Made by a program: the position numbers and the translations under genes. Shown here piece after piece: positions 1 to 5,885 of a stretch of DNA of 5,933 nt. Source of the stretch: CAYFUG01 sp964346295 (GTDB taxonomy: Bacteria; Patescibacteriota; Minisyncoccia; Moranbacterales; DUUL01); contig CAYFUG010000032.1 in NCBI GenBank assembly GCA_964346295.1, positions 1-5,933 of the forward strand. The letters run 5' to 3'. How positions within the stretch are numbered: the stretch's first letter is position 1; each line of letters starts with the position of its first letter. The notes under the pieces were generated by a model, which saw only the letters and a program-made list of their open reading frames with translations, ran no database searches and was not told the DNA's origin.

Positions 1-2
1 AA

Positions 3-152
3 AGAGCTATGGATAGAATGATGAAAATTTTTACTGATGGGCTAAAAGAAGAATATGGAATAAATTTTGAAACACTTAATTTATCAAATATTAAAAATGA
101 AAGAGACTTTAATGGTAAAATTAAAAAACATGAATGGTATGAATGGCTTTAA
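3..152 (+). CDS. C-terminal fragment of an unrecognised protein, cut by the window edge
   Basis: An open frame runs from the left edge to a TAA at 150-152 and gives 49 residues. The fragment is rich in Lys, Glu, Asn and Ile, has no hydrophobic segment, and ends in an aromatic tail (HEWYEWL). I do not recognise a family. By hand count only about a quarter of its bases are G or C, clearly lower than uvrA or ftsQ in the same window, so it may be a recently acquired gene or simply one under different pressure. The other two frames hit stops within the first 21 bases, which favours this frame. An internal ATG at 9-11 could make it a complete 47-residue ORF, but no ribosome binding site is visible, so a truncated longer gene is more likely. 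Function unknown. Confidence 0.5.
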   Translation, partial: RAMDRMMKIFTDGLKEEYGINFETLNLSNIKNERDFNGKIKKHEWYEWL

Positions 153-204
153 AAAATGTGGCAACTCTGCTTAACAAAGAGTATGTGGTTCAGGAATTTT
201 TCGC

Positions 205-210
205 TATAAT
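205..210 (+). promoter_or_regulatory. Possible -10 element upstream of ftsQ
   Basis: A perfect TATAAT lies about 105 bp upstream of the ftsQ-like start, in the gap after the left-edge gene. No convincing -35 hexamer sits 16-18 bp upstream and there is no TG extension, so it is supported only by the consensus -10 and its position. A small perfect inverted repeat begins 7 bp downstream, close to where transcription would start. Confidence 0.3.
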
Positions 211-216
211 ATTTAT

Positions 217-235
217 AAGGAATAAAAAATTCCTT
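217..235. repeat. Perfect 7-bp inverted repeat with A5 loop
   Basis: The arms AAGGAAT (217-223) and ATTCCTT (229-235) are exact reverse complements around a 5-base A loop. The repeat sits just downstream of the TATAAT at 205-210. It could be an operator-like site over a transcription start, or a weak hairpin ending the left-edge gene. It lacks a following T tract on the + strand, so a classical terminator is not supported. Confidence 0.4.
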
Positions 236-314
236 CACCCAAATTTTTGCTCCATTTCATTACGCAAAAACTTCGTATACTCTTGAATCGTAGATATTCC
301 TCGTAAGCTTTGCT

Positions 315-1199
315 GTGGGGATTAAAGATTACAAAAAAGTGAAAAAACAATCTAATTCTCGGAAGCGAAAGGCTGCGATGCGCCAGGAAAATCTGGCGAG
401 CACAACTCATCGAGGGGCCTTTGGGCTCTTTTTTTTAGCTTTCTGGGGATTTTTTGGTTGGTTGCTATTTTTTTCTCCCGCTTTGGAGGTTAGTCAAATT
501 GAAGTAGTCGGTAAAGAGGGTGCGGAATTGTCAGCAGATACTCAAAAATCCTTGGAGAATAAAGGGGGGGAATTTTTACAAAATCAAGCAGAGGATTTTT
601 TAGGCAGAAACTTTCTCTTTTTTTCGGCCGTTAAACTAGAAGATCAGTTAGCGGAGCAGTTTAAAATCTTAAAGGATATTCGAGTCGAGAAGCAGTTTCC
701 TAAAAGTCTTAAGATAGTAGCAGAAGAGCGAGAGCAGTTCATTACTTGGTGCCAAGGAAGGTACAATGAAGAGGATTGTTTCTTAGTAGATGAAGAAGGA
801 GTGGTTTTTTATCGCTTAGAAGAGGCACCGGAACTGGCAAGAGAGGTTCAGGCGCGAGTCCTGGAAGAGGTTATGGGAGAAGGGGAGGACGTAGAACCAG
901 GAGCGAAGCTTTTGGATCCCAGCACGTTAGAGTTGATTTTAGAAGTTGCTGCCACTAAAGGGCGGTATGAATGGAAAACTAATTTCTTAAAAACTCCTTC
1001 TCGGGTAGCAGAGCAGCTAGAAGTAGAAACTGAGGCTGGCTGGAAGGCTTATTTCTCTACTAAACAGGAAGCCGGTCAGCAGTTAGCAGTTTTGGAGAAG
1101 GTTCTAACGGAAGAAGTGGGGCTGGAAAATTTGGGGCGGTTGGAGTATGTTGATTTGAGGGTGTCAGGTCGAGCGGTTTATAGGTTACAAGAGGAGTAA
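315..1199 (+). CDS. ftsQ: FtsQ/DivIB-like cell division protein (POTRA domain)
   Basis: Predicted single-pass membrane protein of the division machinery. In characterised bacteria FtsQ/DivIB bridges early and late divisome proteins by binding FtsL and FtsB outside the membrane. Residues 1-34 are a basic cytoplasmic tail rich in Lys and Arg, and about 35-55 form one strongly hydrophobic helix with many Phe and Trp. An FtsQ-type POTRA domain follows (about 57-137; LEVSQIEVVG, then a FPKSLKI strand). Next comes a beta domain with the family-typical FLVDEEGVVF (156-165), and the C-terminal YVDLRVSGRAVYR matches the usual FtsQ end. Length (294) is normal. Cys146 and Cys155 lie in the exported part and could form a disulfide. 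The GTG start has no visible ribosome binding site. An ATG at 378 has a weak AAAGG about 5 bp upstream and would give 273 residues, still with charged residues before the helix. A TAG at 291-293 closes the frame upstream. No ftsA or ftsZ follows, which is unlike the classical cluster. Confidence 0.85.
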   Translation: MGIKDYKKVKKQSNSRKRKAAMRQENLASTTHRGAFGLFFLAFWGFFGWLLFFSPALEVSQIEVVGKEGAELSADTQKSLENKGGEFLQNQAEDFLGRNFLFFSAVKLEDQLAEQFKILKDIRVEKQFPKSLKIVAEEREQFITWCQGRYNEEDCFLVDEEGVVFYRLEEAPELAREVQARVLEEVMGEGEDVEPGAKLLDPSTLELILEVAATKGRYEWKTNFLKTPSRVAEQLEVETEAGWKAYFSTKQEAGQQLAVLEKVLTEEVGLENLGRLEYVDLRVSGRAVYRLQEE

Positions 1200-1282
1200 G
1201 AAGCTACTTTTTGAAAATTTTGGTTTCACAGGTTGGTGTTTTAATTAAGTTGATATTTAAAAGAGTTATAGAAAATAAAATT

Positions 1283-1714
1283 ATGCAATCTTCAAGTCAA
1301 AAAAGGGATATTTCTAAGGTTGAGTTAGCTGGTTGTGCAATTATTGATGGTCAAGATCGACTCCTGCTTTTTAAAAAAAGGAGGAATGGTTCATGTGAGT
1401 TCCCTGGGGGAAAAATAGAAGCAGGAGAAAGTCCTGAGGAAACAGCAAAAAGAGAGAGTAGGGAAGAGTTGGGATCTAATGTTAAATTGCTCAAACGCCT
1501 TGTGACTGAAGAATTCAATTTCGAGAAGCGATCTTTTCGGTGCTATATTTTTTTAGGAAAAATAGAAGCGGGAGAAGTTCCCAGTATTCAGGAACCAGAA
1601 GTTTTTGACGAGTTGTTTTGGATGCCTATAAGGGAATATAAAGCTTATTCTTGTGCTCCTAATGTAGTTTCTTTTTGCGGTAGATATCTGAAAGGAGAAG
1701 TGGATTTGTCTTAA
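1283..1714 (+). CDS. Nudix hydrolase, MutT-like
   Basis: A 143-residue Nudix-fold protein, predicted to hydrolyse a nucleoside diphosphate linked to another group, with Mg2+ as cofactor. The Nudix box runs from Gly43 to Gly64: GGKIEAGE, seven residues, then RESREELG. The metal-binding and catalytic residues Arg57, Glu58, Glu61 and Glu62 are present. The hydrophobic position after RE is Ser59 here, a mild departure from consensus. FPGGKIEAGE preceded by an LLLFKKRR strand resembles MutT-type proteins that clean oxidised dNTPs, but substrate cannot be read from this. The later EVFDELFWMPIREY fits the usual EpxE...W strand. I chose ATG 1283. A TTG at 1211 would add 24 residues, but these precede the fold and look like translated leader sequence. 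No clear ribosome binding site precedes either start. The gene lies 83 bp after ftsQ and is visibly more AT-rich than ftsQ or uvrA. Confidence 0.85.
   Translation: MQSSSQKRDISKVELAGCAIIDGQDRLLLFKKRRNGSCEFPGGKIEAGESPEETAKRESREELGSNVKLLKRLVTEEFNFEKRSFRCYIFLGKIEAGEVPSIQEPEVFDELFWMPIREYKAYSCAPNVVSFCGRYLKGEVDLS
1409..1581 (+). repeat. 26-bp imperfect direct repeat inside the Nudix gene
   Basis: Copies at 1409-1434 and 1556-1581 match at 23 of 26 bases by eye. Both are read in the same frame and encode GKIEAGE followed by a Pro-containing turn. The first copy is the start of the Nudix box; the second lies in the strand after it. The span given covers both copies and the DNA between them. It may be a coincidence of similar peptide choice, since MutT relatives often have a Gly-Glu turn at the second site, or a short duplication. 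Confidence 0.45.
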
Positions 1715-1721
1715 TTGATTA

Positions 1722-1738
1722 TAAAATCTAAGATTTTA
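1722..1738. repeat. AT-rich hairpin after the Nudix gene
   Basis: TAAAATC (1722-1728) and GATTTTA (1732-1738) are exact reverse complements with a 3-base loop, 7 bp past the Nudix stop codon. With only one G-C pair in the stem and no following T run, it would be a poor terminator. It could be an RNA end or processing signal, or chance in AT-rich DNA. It occupies much of the 59-bp gap to the next gene. Confidence 0.3.
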
Positions 1739-1773
1739 GTCGGCATTAGCTAAATAGTTAAGATGGTAAAGCC

Positions 1774-2112
1774 ATGAAATTTCTTATTTGCCCAGTTCGC
1801 AATCAATCTCCTGAGATTAAGGCTATAATCGAGCCTGTTCTTGCGGATCCTGAAGTATATTATCCAGCTCGGGACACCAAGCAGGATGATCCTATTGGTC
1901 TGCAAATATGTACCGATAACAGAGCTGCTATTCGCAAAGCATCAGAGGTTTTATTTGTATGGGATGGCCAATCGCAAGGTTGTCTTTTCGATCTTGGAAT
2001 GGCGTTTATGATGGAAAAGCCGGTGAAGGTTATAAGTGTACCACCTCTTACGGATGGGAAATCTTTCCAAAATATGGTGATTGAGTATACAAGAGAAGGC
2101 AGATCTAAATAA
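1774..2112 (+). CDS. Nucleoside 2-deoxyribosyltransferase-like protein
   Basis: A 112-residue protein resembling the compact alpha/beta nucleoside 2-deoxyribosyltransferase-like fold, whose classical members move deoxyribose between bases. The N-terminal strand MKFLICPVRN carries the expected substrate-loop position. YYPARDTKQDDPIG (30-42) resembles the family's sugar- or base-contacting loop, DNRAAIRKASEVLFVWDG (48-65) gives the helix, strand and Asp pattern, and SQGCLFDLGMAF (67-78) is the helix start that usually holds the catalytic Glu. Here that position appears to be Asp73. I recall related bacterial and phage proteins that also have FDLGMAF, so the whole subgroup may act differently, for instance as a nucleotide-binding or N-glycoside hydrolase-type enzyme. 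The assignment rests on remembered motifs. The start has only a weak purine-rich stretch (GTAAAG) upstream. The gene ends 28 bp before the chosen uvrA start, and the extended uvrA frame overlaps its end. Confidence 0.65.
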   Translation: MKFLICPVRNQSPEIKAIIEPVLADPEVYYPARDTKQDDPIGLQICTDNRAAIRKASEVLFVWDGQSQGCLFDLGMAFMMEKPVKVISVPPLTDGKSFQNMVIEYTREGRSK

Positions 2113-2140
2113 GTTGGGGTTTACGATATTTTTAAGTAAT

Positions 2141-5100
2141 ATGAAAAATGAGGATAGTTTTTGCTCAGTGCCGCGGCGGATTGTGATCCGGGGGGCGCGG
2201 GAGCATAACTTAAAAAATGTAGATTTAGAATTGCCCCACGGGCAATTTGTAGTTTTTACGGGGCTTTCCGGAAGTGGAAAGTCAACTTTGGCTTTTGATA
2301 CCATTTTTGCCGAGGGTCAGCGGCGCTACTTGGAGAGCTTATCCAGTTATGCCCGGCAATTTTTGGGGATGATGGAGAAGCCTAAAGTGGATTCTATCGA
2401 AGGGCTTTCACCGGCTATTTCCATTGATCAAAAAACCGCTTCTCATAATCCGCGGAGTACGGTAGGGACGGTAACGGAAATTCATGATTACTTGCGCTTA
2501 TTGTTTGCCAAGGCGGGAGTGTTTTATTGTCCGGAATGCGGGAGAGAGATTACCCCCTTGGCTACGGATGAGATTGTGGATCGGATTTTGGATTTAGCTG
2601 CGGGTAAAAAAGTTAAAACTGAGGAGTTTGATAAAATCCCCTCAACCCCCCTTAAGAAAGGGGGAGCTAGTCAAGGGCAACTAGGTGTTTTAAGGGCGCA
2701 GATTTTGGCGCCGATGGTGCGAGATCGAAAAGGGGAGTTTAGTACTTTTTTGCAAGAGATGTTTCAGAGAGGTTTTTCCCGAGCTATTGTAGACGGCAAA
2801 GAGGAGAGTTTGGTGAACTGGAATAATATTAAACTTTCTCGTTACAAGAAGCATCAAATTGACATTTTAGTAGACGAGGTGGAACTGGACAGCGAAAACC
2901 TCAATCAGATTTTTGAAGCAGTAGAAATTGCTCTCAAATTAGCCAACGGGATGGTGAAAGTGCGAGTGGAAGGTTTAAGTTTCAAGACAGACCAAACAGC
3001 TAAGGAGAACAAGAACAAGGCAAGAAAAGTGCCAGCTAAAACAGGCGTTCGAGAGTTGGTTTTCAATCAAAATCTTTCTTGTCCGGAGCATCCGGTAGAG
3101 TTTCCGGAATTGGAGCCTCGACTGTTTTCCTTTAATTCTCCTCACGGAGCTTGCCCGGCTTGTGAAGGTCTGGGGATTAAGCGAGAAATTGACCGAGATT
3201 TAGTGATGCCGGATCCTAATAAGACTATTGCGGAGGGCGGCCTGATTCCTTGGAGTTATAAGCGGAACAATTTTTACGGCCATTTATTGAGTGCAGTGTG
3301 CCAGGCCTTTTCAATCTCTCAGCACAAGCGGATGCGAGATTTGACGGAGGAAGAACTGAAGATTCTTTTAGAAGGGCCAGGGGCAGAATACGAAGATCAG
3401 ATAGAGGTAAAGTATTGTTTTAAAAGTTCCTCGGGTCACTACAAAGTGCGCTGGCGGGGACTGTTGCGGCATTTGCAGGATCGTTATCGCAAGACTGATT
3501 CAGAGGCAGTCCGAAAAGAGGTTGAAAAATATATGAATAATAAACCTTGTTCTACTTGTAAGGGCACTCGCTTCCGCCCCGAGGCGTTGTGGGTGAAAAT
3601 AGGCAAGAAAGATATTGCGGAAATCTCTGAGTTATCGGCGCAGGAGGCAGAAGGTTTTTTTCAGACAGTCAAACTGACCGAAAAACAGCAGTTGATCTCC
3701 GAGCAGATTCTCAAAGAAATTTGCAATCGCCTTTCCTTTTTGATTAGTGTGGGACTGGATTACCTTACTCTTAATCGAGCCGCTAACACTCTCAGCGGGG
3801 GAGAGGCCCAGCGGATTCGGCTAGCCAGTCAGATTGGTTCAGGTTTGACAGGAGTCCTTTATATTTTAGACGAACCTTCCATTGGTCTTCATCCTAGGGA
3901 CAACAGCAAGCTTTTGGAGATGTTGGTGCAACTTAAAAATATCGGCAACAGTGTGATTGTGATTGAGCACGATGAAGAGACTATTCGCCAGGCGGAATTC
4001 TTAGTGGATGTGGGACCGGGAGCGGGTAAACATGGCGGCAAGGTAATCCACGCCGGATCAGTAGAGCAATTGTTGAAGCTTCCCGAGGAGGCTTCATTAA
4101 CAGCTGATTACCTGGTTGGTCGGCGTCAAATTGCAGTTCCAGCGCAAAGGAGGGTGGCTAGTAAAAAGCAGGCCTTGGTAGTGAAGGGAGCCCGAGAGCA
4201 CAATCTCAAAAATCTAACAGTGGAGTTTCCTTTGAAGACTTTTACTTGTGTGACAGGAGTTTCCGGGAGCGGAAAATCAACTCTGGTAGAGGAAATTCTC
4301 TATAAATGGTTAGCTAATCGATTACATCGGGCCTTGGATGTGCCGGGAAAAGTGACGGAAGTGGCCAATTATAGCCGAATAAACAAGGTGATTATGATCG
4401 ATCAGGCGCCGATTGGCCGAACACCGCGCTCTAATCCCGCTACTTACACGGGAGTATTTACGCCTATCCGGGCTCTATTTGCCAAGACTAAAGAGGCGCG
4501 GGCTCGAGGTTATCAGCCGGGACGGTTTTCTTTTAATGTTCCAGGAGGGCGCTGTGATACTTGCAAGGGAGACGGTTATTTGAAGGTGGAAATGCAGTTT
4601 ATGGCGGATGTTTACCTGCCCTGCGAGGTGTGTCGAGGAAAGCGCTATAATAGCCAAACTTTGCAAGTACGCTATCGAGATAAAAACATTGCTCAGGTGT
4701 TAGAGATGACGGTCAATGAAGCCACGGATTTTTTCCAAAAGCATCCAGAAATTCATACTAAACTAAAAACTCTTCAGGATGTGGGGTTGGGTTATATTCA
4801 TCTCGGTCAATCAGCAACCACTTTGAGCGGGGGCGAGGCTCAGCGAATCAAACTGTCCAGTGAGTTGGCTCGGCGTAATACTGGAAACACTCTTTACATT
4901 CTAGACGAACCGACTACCGGGCTGCACTTTGAGGATGTTAAGAAGCTCTTGGAAGTTTTGCATCGCTTGGTAGACGCTGGCAATACGGTGGTGGTGATTG
5001 AGCACAATTTGGATGTGATCAAAACGGCCGACTGGATCATTGACTTGGGCCCAGAGGGAGGCAAGAATGGGGGTAAGTTAGTGGCAGCAGGATCTCCGGA

Positions 5101-5170
5101 GCAATTAGCGGCCAATGAGCAGAGTGCTACGGGAGAGTACTTGCGGGAGATGCTGAGTTCTGAAACGTAG
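2141..5170 (+). CDS. uvrA: Excinuclease ABC subunit A (UvrA)
   Basis: DNA-damage sensing ATPase of nucleotide excision repair. In characterised bacteria a UvrA dimer finds distorted DNA, loads UvrB and leaves before UvrC cuts. Both ABC modules are complete. Module 1 has Walker A GLSGSGKST (41-49), signature LSGGEAQ (551-557) and Walker B ending LDEP (Asp577, Glu578). Module 2 has Walker A GVSGSGKST (706-714), signature at 895-899 and Walker B Asp922-Glu923. The zinc pairs are Cys314/His317 with Cys338/Cys341, a lone pair Cys470/Cys473, and the C-terminal finger Cys805/Cys808 with Cys828/Cys831. An extra pair, Cys130/Cys133, lies before the UvrB-binding region. At 1009 residues it is longer than the usual 940-950, mainly through an in-frame palindrome insert near residues 155-180 and a Lys-rich stretch at 287-302. 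I chose ATG 2141 because the conserved RIVIRGAREHNLKN begins soon after it. A TTG at 2081 is in frame but lies inside the upstream gene. No strong ribosome binding site is visible. Confidence 0.98.
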   Translation: MKNEDSFCSVPRRIVIRGAREHNLKNVDLELPHGQFVVFTGLSGSGKSTLAFDTIFAEGQRRYLESLSSYARQFLGMMEKPKVDSIEGLSPAISIDQKTASHNPRSTVGTVTEIHDYLRLLFAKAGVFYCPECGREITPLATDEIVDRILDLAAGKKVKTEEFDKIPSTPLKKGGASQGQLGVLRAQILAPMVRDRKGEFSTFLQEMFQRGFSRAIVDGKEESLVNWNNIKLSRYKKHQIDILVDEVELDSENLNQIFEAVEIALKLANGMVKVRVEGLSFKTDQTAKENKNKARKVPAKTGVRELVFNQNLSCPEHPVEFPELEPRLFSFNSPHGACPACEGLGIKREIDRDLVMPDPNKTIAEGGLIPWSYKRNNFYGHLLSAVCQAFSISQHKRMRDLTEEELKILLEGPGAEYEDQIEVKYCFKSSSGHYKVRWRGLLRHLQDRYRKTDSEAVRKEVEKYMNNKPCSTCKGTRFRPEALWVKIGKKDIAEISELSAQEAEGFFQTVKLTEKQQLISEQILKEICNRLSFLISVGLDYLTLNRAANTLSGGEAQRIRLASQIGSGLTGVLYILDEPSIGLHPRDNSKLLEMLVQLKNIGNSVIVIEHDEETIRQAEFLVDVGPGAGKHGGKVIHAGSVEQLLKLPEEASLTADYLVGRRQIAVPAQRRVASKKQALVVKGAREHNLKNLTVEFPLKTFTCVTGVSGSGKSTLVEEILYKWLANRLHRALDVPGKVTEVANYSRINKVIMIDQAPIGRTPRSNPATYTGVFTPIRALFAKTKEARARGYQPGRFSFNVPGGRCDTCKGDGYLKVEMQFMADVYLPCEVCRGKRYNSQTLQVRYRDKNIAQVLEMTVNEATDFFQKHPEIHTKLKTLQDVGLGYIHLGQSATTLSGGEAQRIKLSSELARRNTGNTLYILDEPTTGLHFEDVKKLLEVLHRLVDAGNTVVVIEHNLDVIKTADWIIDLGPEGGKNGGKLVAAGSPEQLAANEQSATGEYLREMLSSET
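2646..2665. repeat. GC-rich palindrome inserted in frame within uvrA
   Basis: CCCCCTT (2647-2653) and AAGGGGG (2658-2664) are perfect 7-bp arms around a 4-base loop. The palindrome is translated as part of UvrA, giving STPLKKGG at residues 168-175. Standard UvrA proteins go from this helix almost directly to the QILAP strand, so about 25 residues around it look like an insertion. The C6/G5 arms stand out from the surrounding DNA. Pro-Leu-Lys-Lys-Gly-Gly peptides from similar C-run/G-run palindromes are something I recall from dispersed repeats in other bacterial genomes, so a mobile palindromic element is plausible. Confidence 0.65.
2667..2684. repeat. Second small inverted repeat beside the uvrA palindrome
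   Basis: CTAGT (2667-2671) and ACTAG (2680-2684) are exact reverse complements with an 8-base loop, starting 3 bp after the C/G palindrome. It may be part of the same inserted element. At 5 bp the stem is short enough to be chance. Confidence 0.3.
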
Positions 5171-5243
5171 ACAGATTTGGATTAATTTCAGACTAAGAAG
5201 AAAGAATGAGGAAAGGGAAATTGAAGATGGAGTTCTACTGAAT

Positions 5244-5271
5244 AAAAAAGAGCAAGTTTAGAACTTGCTCT
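5244..5271 (-). terminator. Rho-independent terminator of the pilin gene
   Basis: AGAGCAAGTT (5249-5258) and AACTTGCTCT (5262-5271) form a perfect 10-bp stem with a 3-base loop. Read on the minus strand, the stem is followed by a T-rich tract (complement of the A run at 5244-5249), 22 bp past the pilin stop codon: a classical intrinsic terminator. On the plus strand the stem is followed by only TAATTC, so it would stop uvrA transcripts weakly at best. No separate uvrA terminator is visible in 5171-5243. Confidence 0.85.
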
Positions 5272-5293
5272 AATTCAAAATGAACATTCTTCG

Positions 5294-5794
5294 CTAGTCG
5301 TCTAGCTCGCATTTAGCATTTTCTAATCCATCGTAATAGCAGTAGGCAATTGGACCCGGCCCATCGCTGCAATGAAACATAAAGGAGGCATTTCGAGTTT
5401 TTCCAGTATTTCGATAAGTAGAGGTAACTCCCGAATTGCTATAGACTAGCATCTTAGGATCATTTCCCGAGGGACAACCAAAATCCGGCATAGCAGGAAT
5501 AGTGCAGTTGGCTCCGTTTCCAGTGATAGTGGTGCCTCCGGGTCGAACCCAAGAAGAGTTTCTTCCAGCGGCAATATCTAAGTTGCCATTGAAGAAACAG
5601 GCGGCAACATTGGTTTGCATGCCTTTAATAGACTGAAGAGCCCCGGATTTTTTGGCTCGTTCTCTTTGGCCCCCTGCTACTACAATGACGGCAGCCGCCA
5701 AAATGCCAATAATGGCCATCACTAGGAGAAGCTCAATTAGAGTGAATCCTAAAGTTGATTGCCGGTGCTCTGTCTTTTTTACTGGGTCTTTCAT
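5294..5794 (-). CDS. Type IV pilin-like prepilin (N-methylation motif)
   Basis: A 166-residue prepilin or pseudopilin. It would be cut by a prepilin peptidase and assembled through its N-terminal helix into a surface or periplasm-spanning filament. The 16-residue basic leader ends in Gly16. FTLIELLLVMAIIGILAA (17-34) is the classic class III signal, with Phe17 as the new N-terminus and Glu21 as the conserved +5 Glu, and the hydrophobic helix continues to about residue 40. The globular part is short and Gly/Asn-rich, with six cysteines (66, 97, 107, 142, 152, 162) that could pair as disulfides outside the cell. The ATG has a good ribosome binding site 11 bp upstream. It is convergent to uvrA and has its own terminator, so it is an independent unit or the last gene of a leftward operon. 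No assembly ATPase, PilC-like protein or peptidase is in the window. Whether it is a major pilin, minor pilin or DNA-uptake pseudopilin cannot be decided here. Confidence 0.9.
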   Translation of the reverse strand: MKDPVKKTEHRQSTLGFTLIELLLVMAIIGILAAAVIVVAGGQRERAKKSGALQSIKGMQTNVAACFFNGNLDIAAGRNSSWVRPGGTTITGNGANCTIPAMPDFGCPSGNDPKMLVYSNSGVTSTYRNTGKTRNASFMFHCSDGPGPIAYCYYDGLENAKCELDD

Positions 5795-5805
5795 ACTAGT
5801 TTATG

Positions 5806-5811
5806 CTCCTT
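5806..5811 (-). promoter_or_regulatory. Ribosome binding site of the pilin gene
   Basis: On the minus strand AAGGAG lies 11 bases before the pilin ATG (complement of 5792-5794). It supports that start and is the clearest Shine-Dalgarno sequence in the window. A second AAAGGAGG lies further upstream (around 5824-5831) with no start codon at a useful distance. Confidence 0.7.
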
Positions 5812-5885
5812 CGGGGTCTTAGGCCTCCTTTACTCCAAGACAAAGAAGGAAGATTTTTTAATTTAGTTTGATATTTTAAATGGCT

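Noticed and set aside
164..182. 5-bp inverted repeat ACTCT/AGAGT after the left-edge gene
   Set aside because: The stem is short, the loop is 9 bases and there is no T tract, so it is probably chance.
213..410. 65-residue minus-strand ORF
   Set aside because: It overlaps the ftsQ start on the opposite strand, has no ribosome binding site and resembles no family.
1211..1282. 24-residue N-terminal extension of the Nudix protein from a TTG
   Set aside because: Its hydrophobic-basic sequence could suggest a membrane anchor, but the start codon is rare, there is no ribosome binding site, and the fold begins after the ATG at 1283.
2081..2140. 20-residue extension of UvrA from a TTG
   Set aside because: It overlaps the previous gene and precedes the normal UvrA N-terminus.
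1951..2304. 117-residue minus-strand ORF
   Set aside because: It is antisense to the deoxyribosyltransferase-like gene and the Walker A region of uvrA; it is a shadow of conserved coding DNA.
4475..4666. 63-residue minus-strand ORF
   Set aside because: It lies wholly antisense to the zinc-finger region of uvrA.
4894..5115. 73-residue minus-strand ORF
   Set aside because: It is antisense to the second Walker B region of uvrA.
5206..5241. 11-codon ORF after uvrA
   Set aside because: It has an ATG with a purine-rich leader, but it is too short and has no supporting feature.
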